NCBI RefSeq assembly: GCF_016808095.1
Contig: NC_068971.1
Coordinates: forward strand, 48,544,131 to 48,608,130
Source of the DNA: Vigna angularis
Taxonomy: Eukaryota; Streptophyta; Magnoliopsida; Fabales; Fabaceae
DNA: 64,000 nt
Direction: 5' to 3'
The position numbers and the translations under genes were made by a program. The notes below the pieces were generated by a model. That model saw only the letters and a list, made by a program, of their open reading frames with translations, did no database searches and had not been told where the DNA came from. Of this stretch, positions 52,083-64,000 are shown piece by piece. The number at the start of each line of letters is the position of its first letter. Within the stretch, counting starts at the first letter, position 1.

Positions 52083-52676
52083 ACAAACCAATTTTTAACC
52101 CAATTCACTTAGAACCCGACTCATCCAAGTGGAACACGTGGTGAGTCGGGTTGCCTCACCAATCCACCTAGATTAATTTAATTATTTATTATTTAATATT
52201 TTAATATTATTAGTTAACATGTTTTTTATTGTATTGTAAATATAAATAAAGAAAAAAATGTTTCAAAAAAGCAAAATATTATAAATTTATCCATTCAAGA
52301 CTCTAATCTTATAAATCGATAAGTGAGATAAAAATTATCAATATTATAAACTTATTTATTCATTTATTGGCTTTGCTTTTTCGATTATATTTGAGTTGTA
52401 TGTTAATTTTTTATTTTGAATTGTCTTTGGAGTTTAACTTCATTTTAGAGTGAAATTATTTAAATTTAAATTATAAAAAAATTATAATTTTTTTATTAAA
52501 AAACTTGTAATTAAGTGAACTAGTGAGTTAAATCGTTTAATTCGTCAACTCGTAGTGGATTGAACCGAGTTCAAATTTTTTTGACTCACTATTAAATTAA
52601 TCGAATTGAATTGACTCACTACCCCATGCTAAATCAAACCCGATTTGGTTGGATTGAATTGGGTTAATTGACCCTA
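52083..52676. mobile_element. Dispersed-repeat-like element with inverted ends
   Basis: One end carries 'aacccaattcac' and 'gaacccgactcatcc'; the other carries the complement type 'ttgaattgggttaattgac'. The interior has several 'gactcact/cgggtt' motifs. The pattern resembles plant repeats rich in 'aacccgac' motifs; boundaries are approximate. Confidence 0.45.
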
Positions 52677-54573
52677 TAATAATGTTTTTGTAAAAACCTA
52701 AAATAACGTGTAGCAGCTTTTATTAAAATCAAGTACATACATAAGTTATATTTCTTTGACTAAAAGAAATTTCAGGGAGAAAATATAGATTTAAAATTAC
52801 TTTTGCAAGCACAAGGAGAAATTAAGTGACAGTACACTACAATGTGATGAATTATTTTAGAAAATTTGGTACATGCAAATCTAATGCAAACAGAAGTAGA
52901 TATTTGAACTGTTTGTTGCTTTTTGTCCCTCAAATCAATGTGCTAACCGTGTCCAGAAAAGTAAGACCATTTTTTGCATTATATATTTTTATTATAAAAA
53001 TATTAATAATTATGTTACCATGGTTTATAAATTAAATGATTTTTTAATAATATATAAATTTTAAAAATATTGACTTTAAGAAAAAAGAGAGAAGTCGTTA
53101 TTATTTATAACAACAAAATATACAACTTAAATTTGTTATCATGTATAGCGTAATTAATTTTGTTAATAATTTTAGTATTCCTATATCATATTTTGTTAAT
53201 TTTATCTACCATTAAATAACTAATTAATTACTTTCTTGAAACCTAGTGTCACTAATATTTCTATTCTTCTTCGATTATACTTCTATATATTTTTCCAGAA
53301 CATGTACATTTAATTCACCCATTTAAATGCTACACTTGAATTTTGGTTTTCATCTCAACTTAATCAATAGCCTTCCAACATAATCATGAATCAAAAGGCC
53401 TTTTTAAATTATAACTTAGCTACACTTTAAACAATTATTGCTTGTTTAGATAAAGGCACTTAATGCAAGAAGAACTTTTTTTTTTTTTGCGTAAAATTAT
53501 GGCATAAGTTTTGTTGTATCAACCAAGCCCATTCTTTATAAAATAATTGATACATAAAGAACCTTCACGATTATTTCAAAAAATTATTTGTGACTTCATA
53601 AAATATTCTTAATTTTTAGTGAATAAGACGGATAAAAAAGTATTACTATGTTAAAGTTAATTATTTTAAATATTAATAAATTACTAAATATTTTATTTAA
53701 AACATTCACCTGACTTTAAAAGATAAAATTATAAAATAAACGATGATAGAATAATAAAACAAATTCTAACAAATAAGACAATATATATTCTAGTCTATTT
53801 TTAATAAAGTTTTTAAGTGAGAGGTAACTTCGATTTCCAACTTTGTTGTCAGATTATTATTTTTGAGATTTTTTTAGAGAGTATAGTTAGAAACTTATGT
53901 TTGTGGTCATTAAAAAAATATATTTTTATATTATTTGTTCAGGTGTAAAGTAAGAATGATATAAAATGTGTGTAGGGAAAAGAAAAATTTGTTCACACGA
54001 TTTTATTATGCGCGAGTTCTTATAGTTTTGCAAAGAAGTTATATTTTGAAACTACATTTACTTTAAACATATTATTTTTAGTGAAGATTGATAACTCTCG
54101 TGATAAATTTTATAAAAAATACATGCATTGTTGACTCGTCAGTATTATAGTTGATTGAATTGAAACCATGAGTGCTTTTGCATCATCTGAAAGTGATGAA
54201 AAAGCTAAGATATATTAAAATCTAAATGCATATTGGTAAGAATTTATTTCATTTGGCTGCATTAACATGTGTAGCATTTAAGTGACTTTTTTTTTTGTTT
54301 CAAAATTTTACAAGTTAAAGAATTAAATAATTATTTTAAAACAAATTTTACAAAACATACCAATCTCAAATAATCAAATTAATTCAAATGCAAATCAGTG
54401 ATGCCAATTAACTCACTCAAATATGTGAACAACATTGACAATTTAACGTGTAAGGAAGAAAGATAGGTTTTGTTACCACGAAACATAGTCATATGCTTAG
54501 GTGACAACTTTTCTTTGGGCTTTGACTTACGTGCTGTCACTAGGTTTATTTACGCTTAGTAATATTTTTGTAG
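52677..54573. other. AT-rich intergenic DNA
   Basis: Nothing recognised. Confidence 0.5.
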
Positions 54574-54578
54574 CTGAC

Positions 54579-54861
54579 TCTTAAATAATGAGAATCTTAA
54601 ATAATGAGAATCATCATTCAAACCAAGTATTGAGATTGCAATGCAGAAGAAGAAAAACAGAGAAGTAAAAATAGTTTGTGTATTATATCGATTCTGCATA
54701 ATGCAGATACAAATATTTATACATCAAGATTATAACAAAATTAGTTATAATTCTATCTAATCTACTCGATATAAACAGAATAATAATAAACAAAAATAAT
54801 AACAAGCAGGATTTTAAATCCTAACAAGATATTAAATCATAACAGACATTAAATCCTAACA
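54579..54861 (-). mobile_element. Copia-type solo LTR, 283 bp
   Basis: In minus orientation it starts TGTTAGGATTTAATG, has a TATA-like TATAAATATTTG at about 54708-54722, and ends near ATTATTTAAGA. CTGAC flanks both sides (54574-54578 and 54862-54866), a 5-bp target duplication. The inner end is not CA, perhaps because of a small local duplication of 'cttaaataatgagaat'. No internal region remains. Confidence 0.7.
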
Positions 54862-54869
54862 CTGACAAC

Positions 54870-56110
54870 AAAATGACAATTGATTTTGGAACATTTGATT
54901 AAGAATATAGTTATGTGTTTGGATTGTGATTTTAGTATATATTCAAAAATAAATAACGCATTGAACGTAGTTAATGTCTTCTTTCAACCGACACTATAGA
55001 TCTTCGTTTAAGGAAGCATAAATTGATAGATTTGGAAGTACTTTTAGTTTAAATATTTACCTAGTAAAATTCAATATATACTAAACATTACTAAACGAAA
55101 TAACTATGGTAAAAAATACATTTCAATTCCTTTAATCATTGATAACTCTTGAGATTAATTATCTGAACTTTCTTGTATTAAGGCAACCGTTTTGATATTT
55201 ACATTTGATAGTTAATGATAATTGGTGGTTAAGGAAGAAAAGTACTTGTATTGATATTTGTAGAAGCAGAAGCAATTAATGAAAGCATTCGTATCTTCCC
55301 CAGACACTTACAAGAAAGAAAAGAAAGGTGGAGCAATAGAGTTCAGAAACAAAGTCAAATAATAAATAGAGTTGTCTGAGTTGATGAAATTTATGAGAGT
55401 TGTGATCCATAGCTAGCAACCAAAAAATGCGTGGTGGGTTTCTGTGACGTGAATGAATAGTATTCATCAACATGGGACCCTACCCTTCACAACATTCAAA
55501 ATATGTCATTGCACGGAGTAACACCCAAATTTCAAGGCACTCATCAAAATCAACAACATTTTAATACATTCCATGCCAAACTATTATCGATTTTTTTAAA
55601 GGAAATATTAGTATATTGCAGCATTTGATTTTTTTTCAATGAATATAACACATTTCCAAGTTAATGGATGAGTTTTTCTTAAAAATCACTTTTACACAGT
55701 TGTTTACATAGTTGATGTTTATGTTTTTACATCTTGAGAGATTTTTTTCTTATAATTAAAAGATATCTTTATTTTATGGGTTAATTGTGAGAGTTATAAG
55801 ACTTGATTTTTTAATTTTTAATTGATAAAATTCATAATATGTTTTTTTTTGAGAAAATAAGTTATTTAGTATGATGAGAAAATTTTAATTAGTAAATTTG
55901 TTAATTGCTGGTTTATGATTTTATATCTTTTAGGTTTACAAACGGTTTATTAAGTTTTTTTTTTTAAAATAAAACAATGAATTTAAAATTTTGTTTACAT
56001 TAGAAATACACAAAAATGAGATTGTTCAATCTTAAATGTTCTATTTAATATGATTCTAAAGTGAATGGTGGTTTACAAGTTAGTAATATTCAATTGGATA
56101 ACAAAATCTT
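54870..56110. other. AT-rich intergenic DNA
   Basis: Nothing recognised. An open frame at 55276-55473 (minus) has no recognisable product. Confidence 0.5.
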
Positions 56111-56119
56111 TAGCTTCAG

Positions 56120-57330
56120 AGTTTGTTTATGAAAAAATGATTTGAACTAAACTAATGCATATTCAATTTTTTAAGTCTAAGTATTATAAATATATGTTAT
56201 TTAAATTGTTGTCAATTTATCATGATATTAAAGATGTATATGACATTGTTCTTAAAAATACTTTTTGGACACTAAGTAGGATTATTGTGTTAATTTTTGG
56301 AATGATAGTTGATGTTTTGACATTTTCATATCTAAATCTATTGTCTTAAAAATTCATTATTTCAATAGACTAAGGCTATATACTTTATTATTATAGTAAG
56401 TACTCATTTGAACCTTTTTTTTTGTCAGTTTATTAGATTTTTCTTCTTTAATAGTTAATGAAGATTAAGATGTACCTACTTGGGCTATAGATGATATTGA
56501 TGTTCTTTCTCAAAAAACTGCAAAAAAATTTAACTCTTATGGTATGAAATGTGTGAATGAGAAATTTGATTTAGTTGGATGAGGTGTCACTAGTTAAAAC
56601 TTTGATTTTTTTTTAAATTGTTATATGATTGGTTACCTATTGATTTGGAAGTTAAAAAAAATGAATAGTTTTATACTCTGTGTTCCTTGTGTGGTAATAA
56701 TGTTGAATTTCGTTGTTCTATTGCTATATAGTTGTGGGCATGATTGAAGGAAGTTTGTCAGGATTTGTAATTTTTTTCTTTGAATTTAGTTGTTTTGTTT
56801 ATGAAATTATCTTATAGTCCTTTACTTAAAGTGATTGTCATTACTATAATTATTTTGATGATTTGGATAATGAGAAATTATAATAGATTTCAGGATTCAA
56901 TTGCAATTCCTTCTACTATTTTTTAAATTAAAGAGTTATTGCGTATGGATGGAAATATATTTAAGAAGCATATAATATTGTTTATGATTTTTTGGTGCTG
57001 AAAAATTTTAATATTCAAAACTAGGAAAAGTATGGTGGTTATACACGTATGAAAGTAATGTGACAAAGTTCCATATGCTAGTTGACTTAAGATGACTAAT
57101 GATGATGCAGCTAAGGGTTGTCTTTGTTTGATTTTATGTGCTAGTATTTTTAGAGGAAGACAGGAATAATATATAGGTAGTTTTTCATTTGTTTTAGGGG
57201 TTTATTTTGTCATTTATGCATACTTGAGGGAAGACTTTCAAAGACTTTGGTTGAAAAGTGATTCTCCTTAAATGTGTCATGATTTTTTAGATCAACAAAT
57301 GGTTTCTTTGAGTTTTAAAAGGAGATGACA
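56120..57330 (+). pseudogene. Decayed LINE (non-LTR retrotransposon) ORF2 3' portion
   Basis: Reading across frames on the plus strand gives fragments in the order of a plant L1 ORF2 end. First is an IKDVYDIVL...TFWTL piece followed, one base out of frame, by VNFWNDS (about 56215-56315). Next is a CSLCGNNVE-like zinc-knuckle region (about 56690). Last is an RNase H-like stretch with DDAAKGC...IFRG and RLWLKSDS (about 57090-57270). Stops and frameshifts are numerous, so it is long dead. The 5' part was not found. Confidence 0.6.
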
Positions 57331-59691
57331 TTGGTGCTTTCATTTTTGTAAATTTATGCAATTTAAAGTTTCTTATGTTTTGTAAAAGAAATTATTATGT
57401 TAGTAAATTTCCTAATTTAATTTTGATTCATAGAGAAAAGTATAAATAACTCAATGTTTTATCTTCATGTATTTATTTATATTTTTTTCATAAAAATATA
57501 GTTTTTCGAAGTGTATTAGGTGTGATTTTTTATATTTTGTATTATTTTTTAAAAAAATATTTTGTTGTGGTAACAATTGATTGATCAACTTTGTATATAA
57601 CTAAAATGTCAAAAAGTTTATAATAATCCTTAATCTTATTTAAAAATTACACATGCATGCTTTGCAGTTTAAGATAAAAAGCATCAAGTTGAATCTGCCT
57701 TAAAAAGTAATATGTATACTAAAATGTAAGTTCCTTTGTGCATGATATCTTAGTCTTGATTATAACAAAATTATGTTTAAAAAATATATTACAATTGCTA
57801 GTTCTGAGTATATTTTTAGTTTGCACAAAAATATCTCAGCCATGTGGATATTTTTTACCATGAAGAACAAATTTCGTTTGTAGAAAATAGTTGGATTAAC
57901 TGTGAGAATTATTTATTTTAAAAAAATTATATGTTTAACTAATCTTTTTATAACAAATTGTAATTGAAAAATGATTTTAAAATAGTTTCTATCGTTTGAT
58001 TAAATGAAATTAAATTTTTACGTAGTTAAAAAGGAAAGCAACGGATGAAAATAATTTACTATTTATCTTTCACCATGTTATTTATATTTTTAAAATTTTC
58101 ATCTCTCTGTGTAATGTCATATTACTTGAGAGAGTTTCGAAATCTACTTGGAAATTATTAGAATAATCAATACATAAATAAATAAAAAACTATAAATTAT
58201 TTTCTTTAAAACATTTAAAATCTTAAATTGAAAATCATATTTCAATTTTTATACAATATTTATATTCTATCTTCCTAATATCTCTTATTAAAAGACTTAA
58301 CAGTATTATAAAAGCTTGATTGATATTAATGAAAGATTCTTTCTTTGAAAACCCTAACAATAATATGTCATATGACTGTTAGTATATATATTTTGATTGT
58401 CTTTCACCAGTGACTGAAAAAAGTGATTAAACTGACCTGAAATTTTGTTCTAGAGTAAGAGTACCATTATCGGTCAGAGAAAGTGCTTAATTAAGAAGCA
58501 ACCGAGGATTAAGGCTTTTGACTTTTATTTGAAACAAAGGATAGAAAATTGTTTGACAGTGAAAGAAGGTGCAAAATCTTGTGTATAATTCTCTGTTCAT
58601 CTGAATGTTGGAACACACGCGTTATCTTTTCGAAATATAAAACGGTGGACAGTATGTATGACGTGCTATTTTTAAAAAGGAAACTCTTTCTTAAACAAAA
58701 CTAAATATACTTTTAAAAAATATTTATATCTTATGTTTTCATTATTTATTGTATACATTTTTAGGAAATCAAAATACATTTCTGTAATTAAAGTCAAATA
58801 AAATGTTATCTCTAACTAAATTAATCAGGATTATTGTAATTAATAGATGTAAACACAGATGTGAAAAGTGTCTATGTATATGTAATTTTTTAAATAATTA
58901 TATTCTATTATAAATATATAAATTAATTGAATTAATATATAAAAGAAAAACAGTAAAAATAATAAAAAGATATTTCAAAATTCATCGGAAGTTATAAATG
59001 TTTTAAATTATAACATGTGAAATTTGTTTCTTTATTTTTATTAAATTTTGTGTTAACGAAAGTAGAAATTAAGGAAGAGAGAAAAAAGTGATAGGAGAGT
59101 TTGTTCCGGAAAGTGAAAAGAAAAATGAAAATGAATATGAATATGAATAGGAGTTGGAATTAGAATTTTAAAAGATAAAATGTAAAGTTAGTAAAAGGAA
59201 AAAGAATAAATTTAGAATTTTAAAATATTTTAAAAAGACGTAGGAAGAAATTAGGGTGGTGGAGTGAACATGGCTCTTTCTCCAAACTTGTTAGGCCAGT
59301 CTCTCTCTAAGCCCTTTCTCTAATGTGAGTCTCCTTCAATCCGTCCATATTAACTGGATGGGCTTTTTCACAAATAGATTTGGGCTGTTATTTCCAGCAC
59401 ATTCCATTTTTTTTCACCCCATAAATTGTAAAATCCCATTTTCTCCATTAATATAAAATATTAAAAGCTCTAAAACCCTAATTTTATATTTCCTTTCTTT
59501 CCTTGTGCAGCTAAACTTTACACAATTAAAGGGAAATTCTCACTTGAAGGTGAAAGATTAAAGGAAAAAGAAAATTTAGAAAAAAAAAATCATGAGATAT
59601 CTAAAAAGGAAAAGAAAAACTTTGGAACAGATGTTCCAAAAAGTATTTTTAAATTTAAAAATATCTTCTAAAAACCTCTATTTTGAAATAA

Positions 59692-59695
<4 letters not shown>

Positions 59696-59758
<63 letters not shown>
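59696..59758. repeat. (TA)n microsatellite
   Basis: About 30 TA dinucleotides, the longest in the window. Confidence 0.95.
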
Positions 59759-59763
<5 letters not shown>

Positions 59764-60519
59764 TTAGAATCACTGTTTCCAAAAATATTTTTGAATCCAG
59801 AATATAAATTTTTTAAATGAATAATTTGAAAGTATTTCCAAATCCTTTCTGGAATGACTTGGTCATGCTTACCTTCCACAATAAGTTTTCCAGAAGGACT
59901 TTTCCACACATTGAAAAAAGTAAAAGAAAAAATGAAACAAAGTAATTAAGAGTCAAAGACTAGTTTGAAGTTTTTTCCTTCATATTACAATGAACACGAC
60001 TTAAGAAAGTTGTAAGCATTCAGGTCAGTTGGGAGATGTCATTTATTGTATACATTTAGAATTATCAATAGGTGAGTCCAAAATGTCTAAACAATTATTT
60101 GGATATATAATAAATGTTGTATCTTAAATTGAAGTAGATTATTATTTTATCTGATAATTAGACTAAGTTTATTCAAAAACTTATGAACTAACTTATTCTA
60201 TATAATAATAACTTTATTTATACATCAAATTATTATATTTATAAAAAGATTAATCATTAATATAATTAAATTTTAAAAAAATACTTAGTGTATTTCAAAA
60301 AATAAACATATTTAAAAATATTTTATATTTTAAAATAGACCGATAATACGTTATTCTAACTTATGTCAACTCAACTAAAAAATTATTAGTAGTGTTTGTG
60401 GTGTTGTTTAATTCAATTTTTTTTTTCAAAGTTACATTCACACCAAACACAGTTTTCTTTTAATTTGAACTTTAGAAAATCTGAATCAAAATAAATCAAT
60501 TTTTATATTTTTATTTGAA

Positions 60520-60525
<6 letters not shown>

Positions 60526-60555
<30 letters not shown>
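60526..60555. repeat. (TA)n microsatellite
   Basis: About 14 TA dinucleotides. Confidence 0.9.
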
Positions 60556-60557
<2 letters not shown>

Positions 60558-63141
60558 TTATCTTTTAAATGGAAACTTAATATTAATATTATATTATGAT
60601 AAATAATTTTATTTTCTAGTTCATTATAATTAAATATTTTTTTTAACTTTATACATAATCTATACCTATATATATAATGAGAATTTATTTAGTGTTCATA
60701 TTTGTTTTCTAATTTCACTTTTTAAATAATTTTTTTATTTTTAAATTAAAATAATAAATTTGTTAATTTTAGTTTTTAAGTAACAATCTCTTTAAATTTA
60801 ACCGATTATTTTTTTAAAATTTAATCATTTTTTAATTATAAATTATTTAGAAAATAAATAAAACTTATTTATAATAAAATTATAAAAAAAATAATTTTAT
60901 AATTATAATAATAACAACAATAATAACTTTAATTTTATTATATTTTGTTATGTAAACACATATACAAACATAGTATATATGTTTTCACTAATATTAAATA
61001 ATTTATTTACATATATTTATACATTTTTTTATCAGCAAATAAATTAAAATAAAATATAAAAACATAAAAAGGTTATAAATAGCTCAAATGCTTCTTTTAG
61101 GATGATAATAATAAAACAAAATGGAGGTTTTCAAACAAACAATACTAAGAAGTTTTTCCAACTGCTAGAAGGTAGGAAAGTCAGTTGTATAAAAGATCAA
61201 TAAAAATAACAACAATATGGGGAAACAATATTGCGAAGGTTGGTTTCAAACTGGTAGATCTTTCTCGACTTTCAATTGTTTTTACAATCTTAAAACTTTT
61301 TTTTGTCAAGTTTTAAGTGCTGTTTAGGCAAAACTTGCTTTCTTCTATTTAAGCTTGTCCGTAAATTTTTAACTTTCTTTTCAATTTTGTTGTAAAATTC
61401 TTCTTTGTAAACTCTAGCTTTTGGATAACAAGCTTATTTTCATATATTTTTGAGGAGGTATCTAAGTTGTATAAATATACTATTGAGGTATTTTGAACTT
61501 CTCATTTTATCCACCAAATTATTTGAGTTATCTACACCTAGGCTCCTTAATGAATTTTTAGAGATATTCATTTGCTCCACTGACTTAATCAAATTATACA
61601 GACATTTACCGAACCTTAAAACTCTTTCTCAAACAAACACTCAAATTCTTAAACTCTGAAATTAATTTGTTGACAAAAAAGTCTTTCTTAAATAACTTGC
61701 CAGTATTATAACTTGATATATCAAACTTTGAATAGTACATATACTATTTATAGTCCCTTTATCTTAACTCTTCAATCACATATATTTAATAAATCTATTA
61801 CCAAAATATAATTAATACAATTATCTAATTTATCAAAATACTATTAATGAATTTCTAGTCTTAAACGCAATTATCCAATTATTACTAAAGTATAATTTAT
61901 TGAAGTCCATAATGATTAGTAAGTATTCCTATGCATTTTCCCAACTTTCTTCATTTAAATTTATCTATCAGAATTTGCACACGAAAGTCAAGGAGACATC
62001 GATGTTGCCACCTGTGGCAGGGATGTGGTTAGCCACAAACCAGCTTTGGAGAAACTGGCTTGGAATTAAGTAGTAGCTCTTCTAGGAACTAGAAGTTACT
62101 CAGTTGCAAAACAAAAGGGTTGTTTTGAGATAATGTTTTGAAGTGTGTTCAAAGGGCTAAAAGACATGGGCACACATATAAGGTGCTCCTTGACTTAGCT
62201 GTCCATGTCTGATGGTACGGACCGTAACCAAGTGAGCAACTTTCAACTTCAATTCATTGCATTAGTAGTGCCACTTTATTACTACTTACACGCACATGAT
62301 CCTGTTATAGTCTTCCCTTACGTCAATGACTTGTGAAAGGGAGAACCCAACAAGGTCTCAAGAAATAAATTAAAAGTAAGCAAAATGCTCGCAAATGTCA
62401 AAGGTTATCCCGTGGTATCTTTTTCTACATTTAATCTTTCCTCCTGTCCCTTTCTTGGTCATGAGTGAAGGAAATTATTCACTTATATAGTTTATAGGGA
62501 GAACAACACTAGCCGCCTCCTTGTGCCGGTAAAATTAAAACTTTCTTAGATGGGAAAGTCTCAAGCTTAGGCTATTATTTATGGAAGTGAGATAAAATAG
62601 TGATCCTTCTTCTGTCAAGAAAATGCTGGGTAACACTTAGAATATTGGATAGGGTAAAGTTCTGGCTGCACAGGTTTGGTGACATTTTTAGTATTCTAAA
62701 AGATAGTGTGGTGTGGTTAGAGAATAATAGGAGATGGTAAGAGGTGAGATAATAAAAGAGATTCGGTAAATTGTGTGTAAGCAAAGTAACTAAAAGTGAG
62801 TCCCCTTGAAAAATAAAGAGATACTTCCCGTGCAGTAGTAAACATTTGTGATGGCATAGATATGTAAAATAATGCACCAATGCATTGCAGTCAAAAGAAA
62901 GAAAGAACAAAGCAGAGCAATCCTTATTATTCTGCAATTATATTCCACCCACACAGGAGAAGGTAAAAGACAGATGAGTTGGTTCACAATAAAAATTACC
63001 AAAATGAAATGTTTTTGTGACGGACCTGGCCTATATACATGAGCAAAATTAATCTGTTGTTTCACACACCTGCACTGAGAACAGAAATAAATCCCTTGGA
63101 ACCCCTTCTAAAATCTTTCATTATATCAAATCCTGATGCTA

Positions 63142-64000
63142 TTATATATGTCCAAACGCTGCTGTTAGCTTTTGGATGTCCTTGGAAAAGATGGCAGAAG
63201 TTTGTGACTGGTGTTGCTCCTTGGAACCAGAAATTATGGACCCTAAAGTGTTATCAGGTACCAAATGTGTGGCTGGCCTAATTTGGTTGCACAATGATTC
63301 AGGAGCTGCCAGCATCAGCATTGGGTTATGGAGGTACTCAGACCACTTGGCTTCTTCTGTCAGTCCCCACGAAGAAAGAACACTGTTCTTGCTACTTGTG
63401 AACTCTCTGCTGCCATCACTTGTGTTGCTGCCATTGCTGTTGTTGGAGGCACTGGGTTCCCAGTAATTGGGTCCATTCAAAGCGAACGAAGGTGCTGAAA
63501 TATCTTCTGGGGGGACTGCAAGTGATGGCTTGTAGCAAAAAGAAGTGCTAGGGAGAAATGAGGTTGTTGTAGGTGGAAGAATGGACATAACATTGGAAGT
63601 AAACTCAGAGTTTATATCAATGGGTCTTGCAGTTGGACTGAACCAATGGTTGGAGTCTGAATTGGTTGGGAGAGTGTCAGTCATCTGAAGAGGGTAATTT
63701 CCCATCAAATCTGAGGGTTGACAACTAGTGGTGTAGCTGTCTAGGAACAAGTCTTTGTTGGAACAATTGGCTATCAAGTTGGTGTCGTTTTTGGTGTTAA
63801 TCTTGGAGCTGCAGGAACCTTCCATCTCATAGGCTTTGGGGGCAATCGAAGATGCTCTCTGCTCAAAGGACCCTTCATCTGACTTGAAGCTCTCAGAATT
63901 CAAGAGGTTCAATTCGTTGGATAATTCTTGGCTCGTTGTTTTCTCCTCCTCAACATTCTCAACCTCTGACAGTGGCTTATGTGTCACAGGGTTTATACCT
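63142..64000 (-). CDS. R2R3-MYB transcription factor, C-terminal part (286 aa visible)
   Basis: The frame is open from the right window edge to TAA at 63142. It begins GINPVTHKPLSEV, the sequence that directly follows the R3 repeat in plant R2R3-MYB proteins, so the DNA-binding domain lies just beyond the edge. The rest is Ser/Asn-rich and probably an activation region. A motif AKWSEYLHNP about 70 residues from the end and a terminus KDIQKLTAAFGHI resemble the subgroup that contains MYB61, MYB50, MYB55 and MYB86, which act in cell-wall, stomatal and carbon-allocation control. The subgroup assignment rests on recalled motifs and is less certain than the MYB call. The 3' untranslated region should occupy about 62940-63141. 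Confidence 0.85.
   Translation of the reverse strand, partial: GINPVTHKPLSEVENVEEEKTTSQELSNELNLLNSESFKSDEGSFEQRASSIAPKAYEMEGSCSSKINTKNDTNLIANCSNKDLFLDSYTTSCQPSDLMGNYPLQMTDTLPTNSDSNHWFSPTARPIDINSEFTSNVMSILPPTTTSFLPSTSFCYKPSLAVPPEDISAPSFALNGPNYWEPSASNNSNGSNTSDGSREFTSSKNSVLSSWGLTEEAKWSEYLHNPMLMLAAPESLCNQIRPATHLVPDNTLGSIISGSKEQHQSQTSAIFSKDIQKLTAAFGHI

Larger units (their letters stand above)
57331..62940. other. Gene-free AT-rich DNA
   Basis: No exon recognised. Two (TA)n tracts are listed separately. A GC-richer stretch at 61990-62540 shows no coding pattern. Confidence 0.5.

Overview
The window looks like a nuclear segment of a papilionoid legume, probably a phaseoloid such as Vigna or Phaseolus. 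The genes have many GT-AG introns, the intergenic DNA is very AT-rich with long (TA)n tracts, and the genes and repeats are of kinds common in legumes. The genus is an inference from overall character, not from a database match.

Layout. (1) 0-9 kb: an intact, apparently very young Ty1/copia retrotransposon (601-5724, minus) lies downstream of three exons of a gene for RNA polymerase III subunit RPC9 (minus). The last RPC9 exon was not found, so the element may sit inside its final intron. (2) 9.3-15 kb: a complete four-exon gene for a POLTERGEIST-type protein phosphatase 2C (887 aa, minus). (3) 15-25 kb: AT-rich DNA with (TA)n tracts, a non-autonomous CACTA transposon with a TCA target duplication, and an LTR/TRIM-like fragment. 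(4) 25.1-29.5 kb: two convergent genes with 331 bp between stop codons, a seven-exon chloroplast cyclophilin (CYP20-3 type, 279 aa, plus, with one GC-AG intron) and a seven-exon HAD-family phosphatase of the pyrimidine 5'-nucleotidase/SDT1-like group (282 aa, minus). (5) 30-38 kb: a repeat-rich desert with a 240-bp tandem duplication and a degenerate minisatellite split by a 2.7-kb solo LTR that carries five tandem hairpin units. (6) 38.4-42.6 kb: a complete twelve-exon pectin acetylesterase gene (405 aa, plus). (7) 47.3-48.4 kb: a two-exon DUF1685 gene (264 aa, minus) with a (TA)n tract about 40 bp past its stop. (8) 48.6-63 kb: mostly gene-free DNA with two MITE-like elements, a copia-type solo LTR and a decayed LINE. 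(9) 63.1-64 kb: the C-terminal exon of an R2R3-MYB gene (minus), cut by the window edge just after the MYB domain.

The genes are independent housekeeping, signalling, plastid, cell-wall and regulatory loci, and nothing suggests a cluster with a shared function. Exon models were assembled by hand from splice signals, reading phase and recalled family similarity. All complete models keep an open frame through every junction.

The observation most worth follow-up is the copia insertion. Its shared LTR sequences look identical and its 1526-codon frame is open. However, it is flanked by a 44-bp exact target duplication, its 3' LTR lacks the last 16-19 nt, and the junction shares AGT with the target, which points to non-standard integration. 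Second is the solo LTR with tandem, nearly self-complementary units. No wholly new gene system was recognised.
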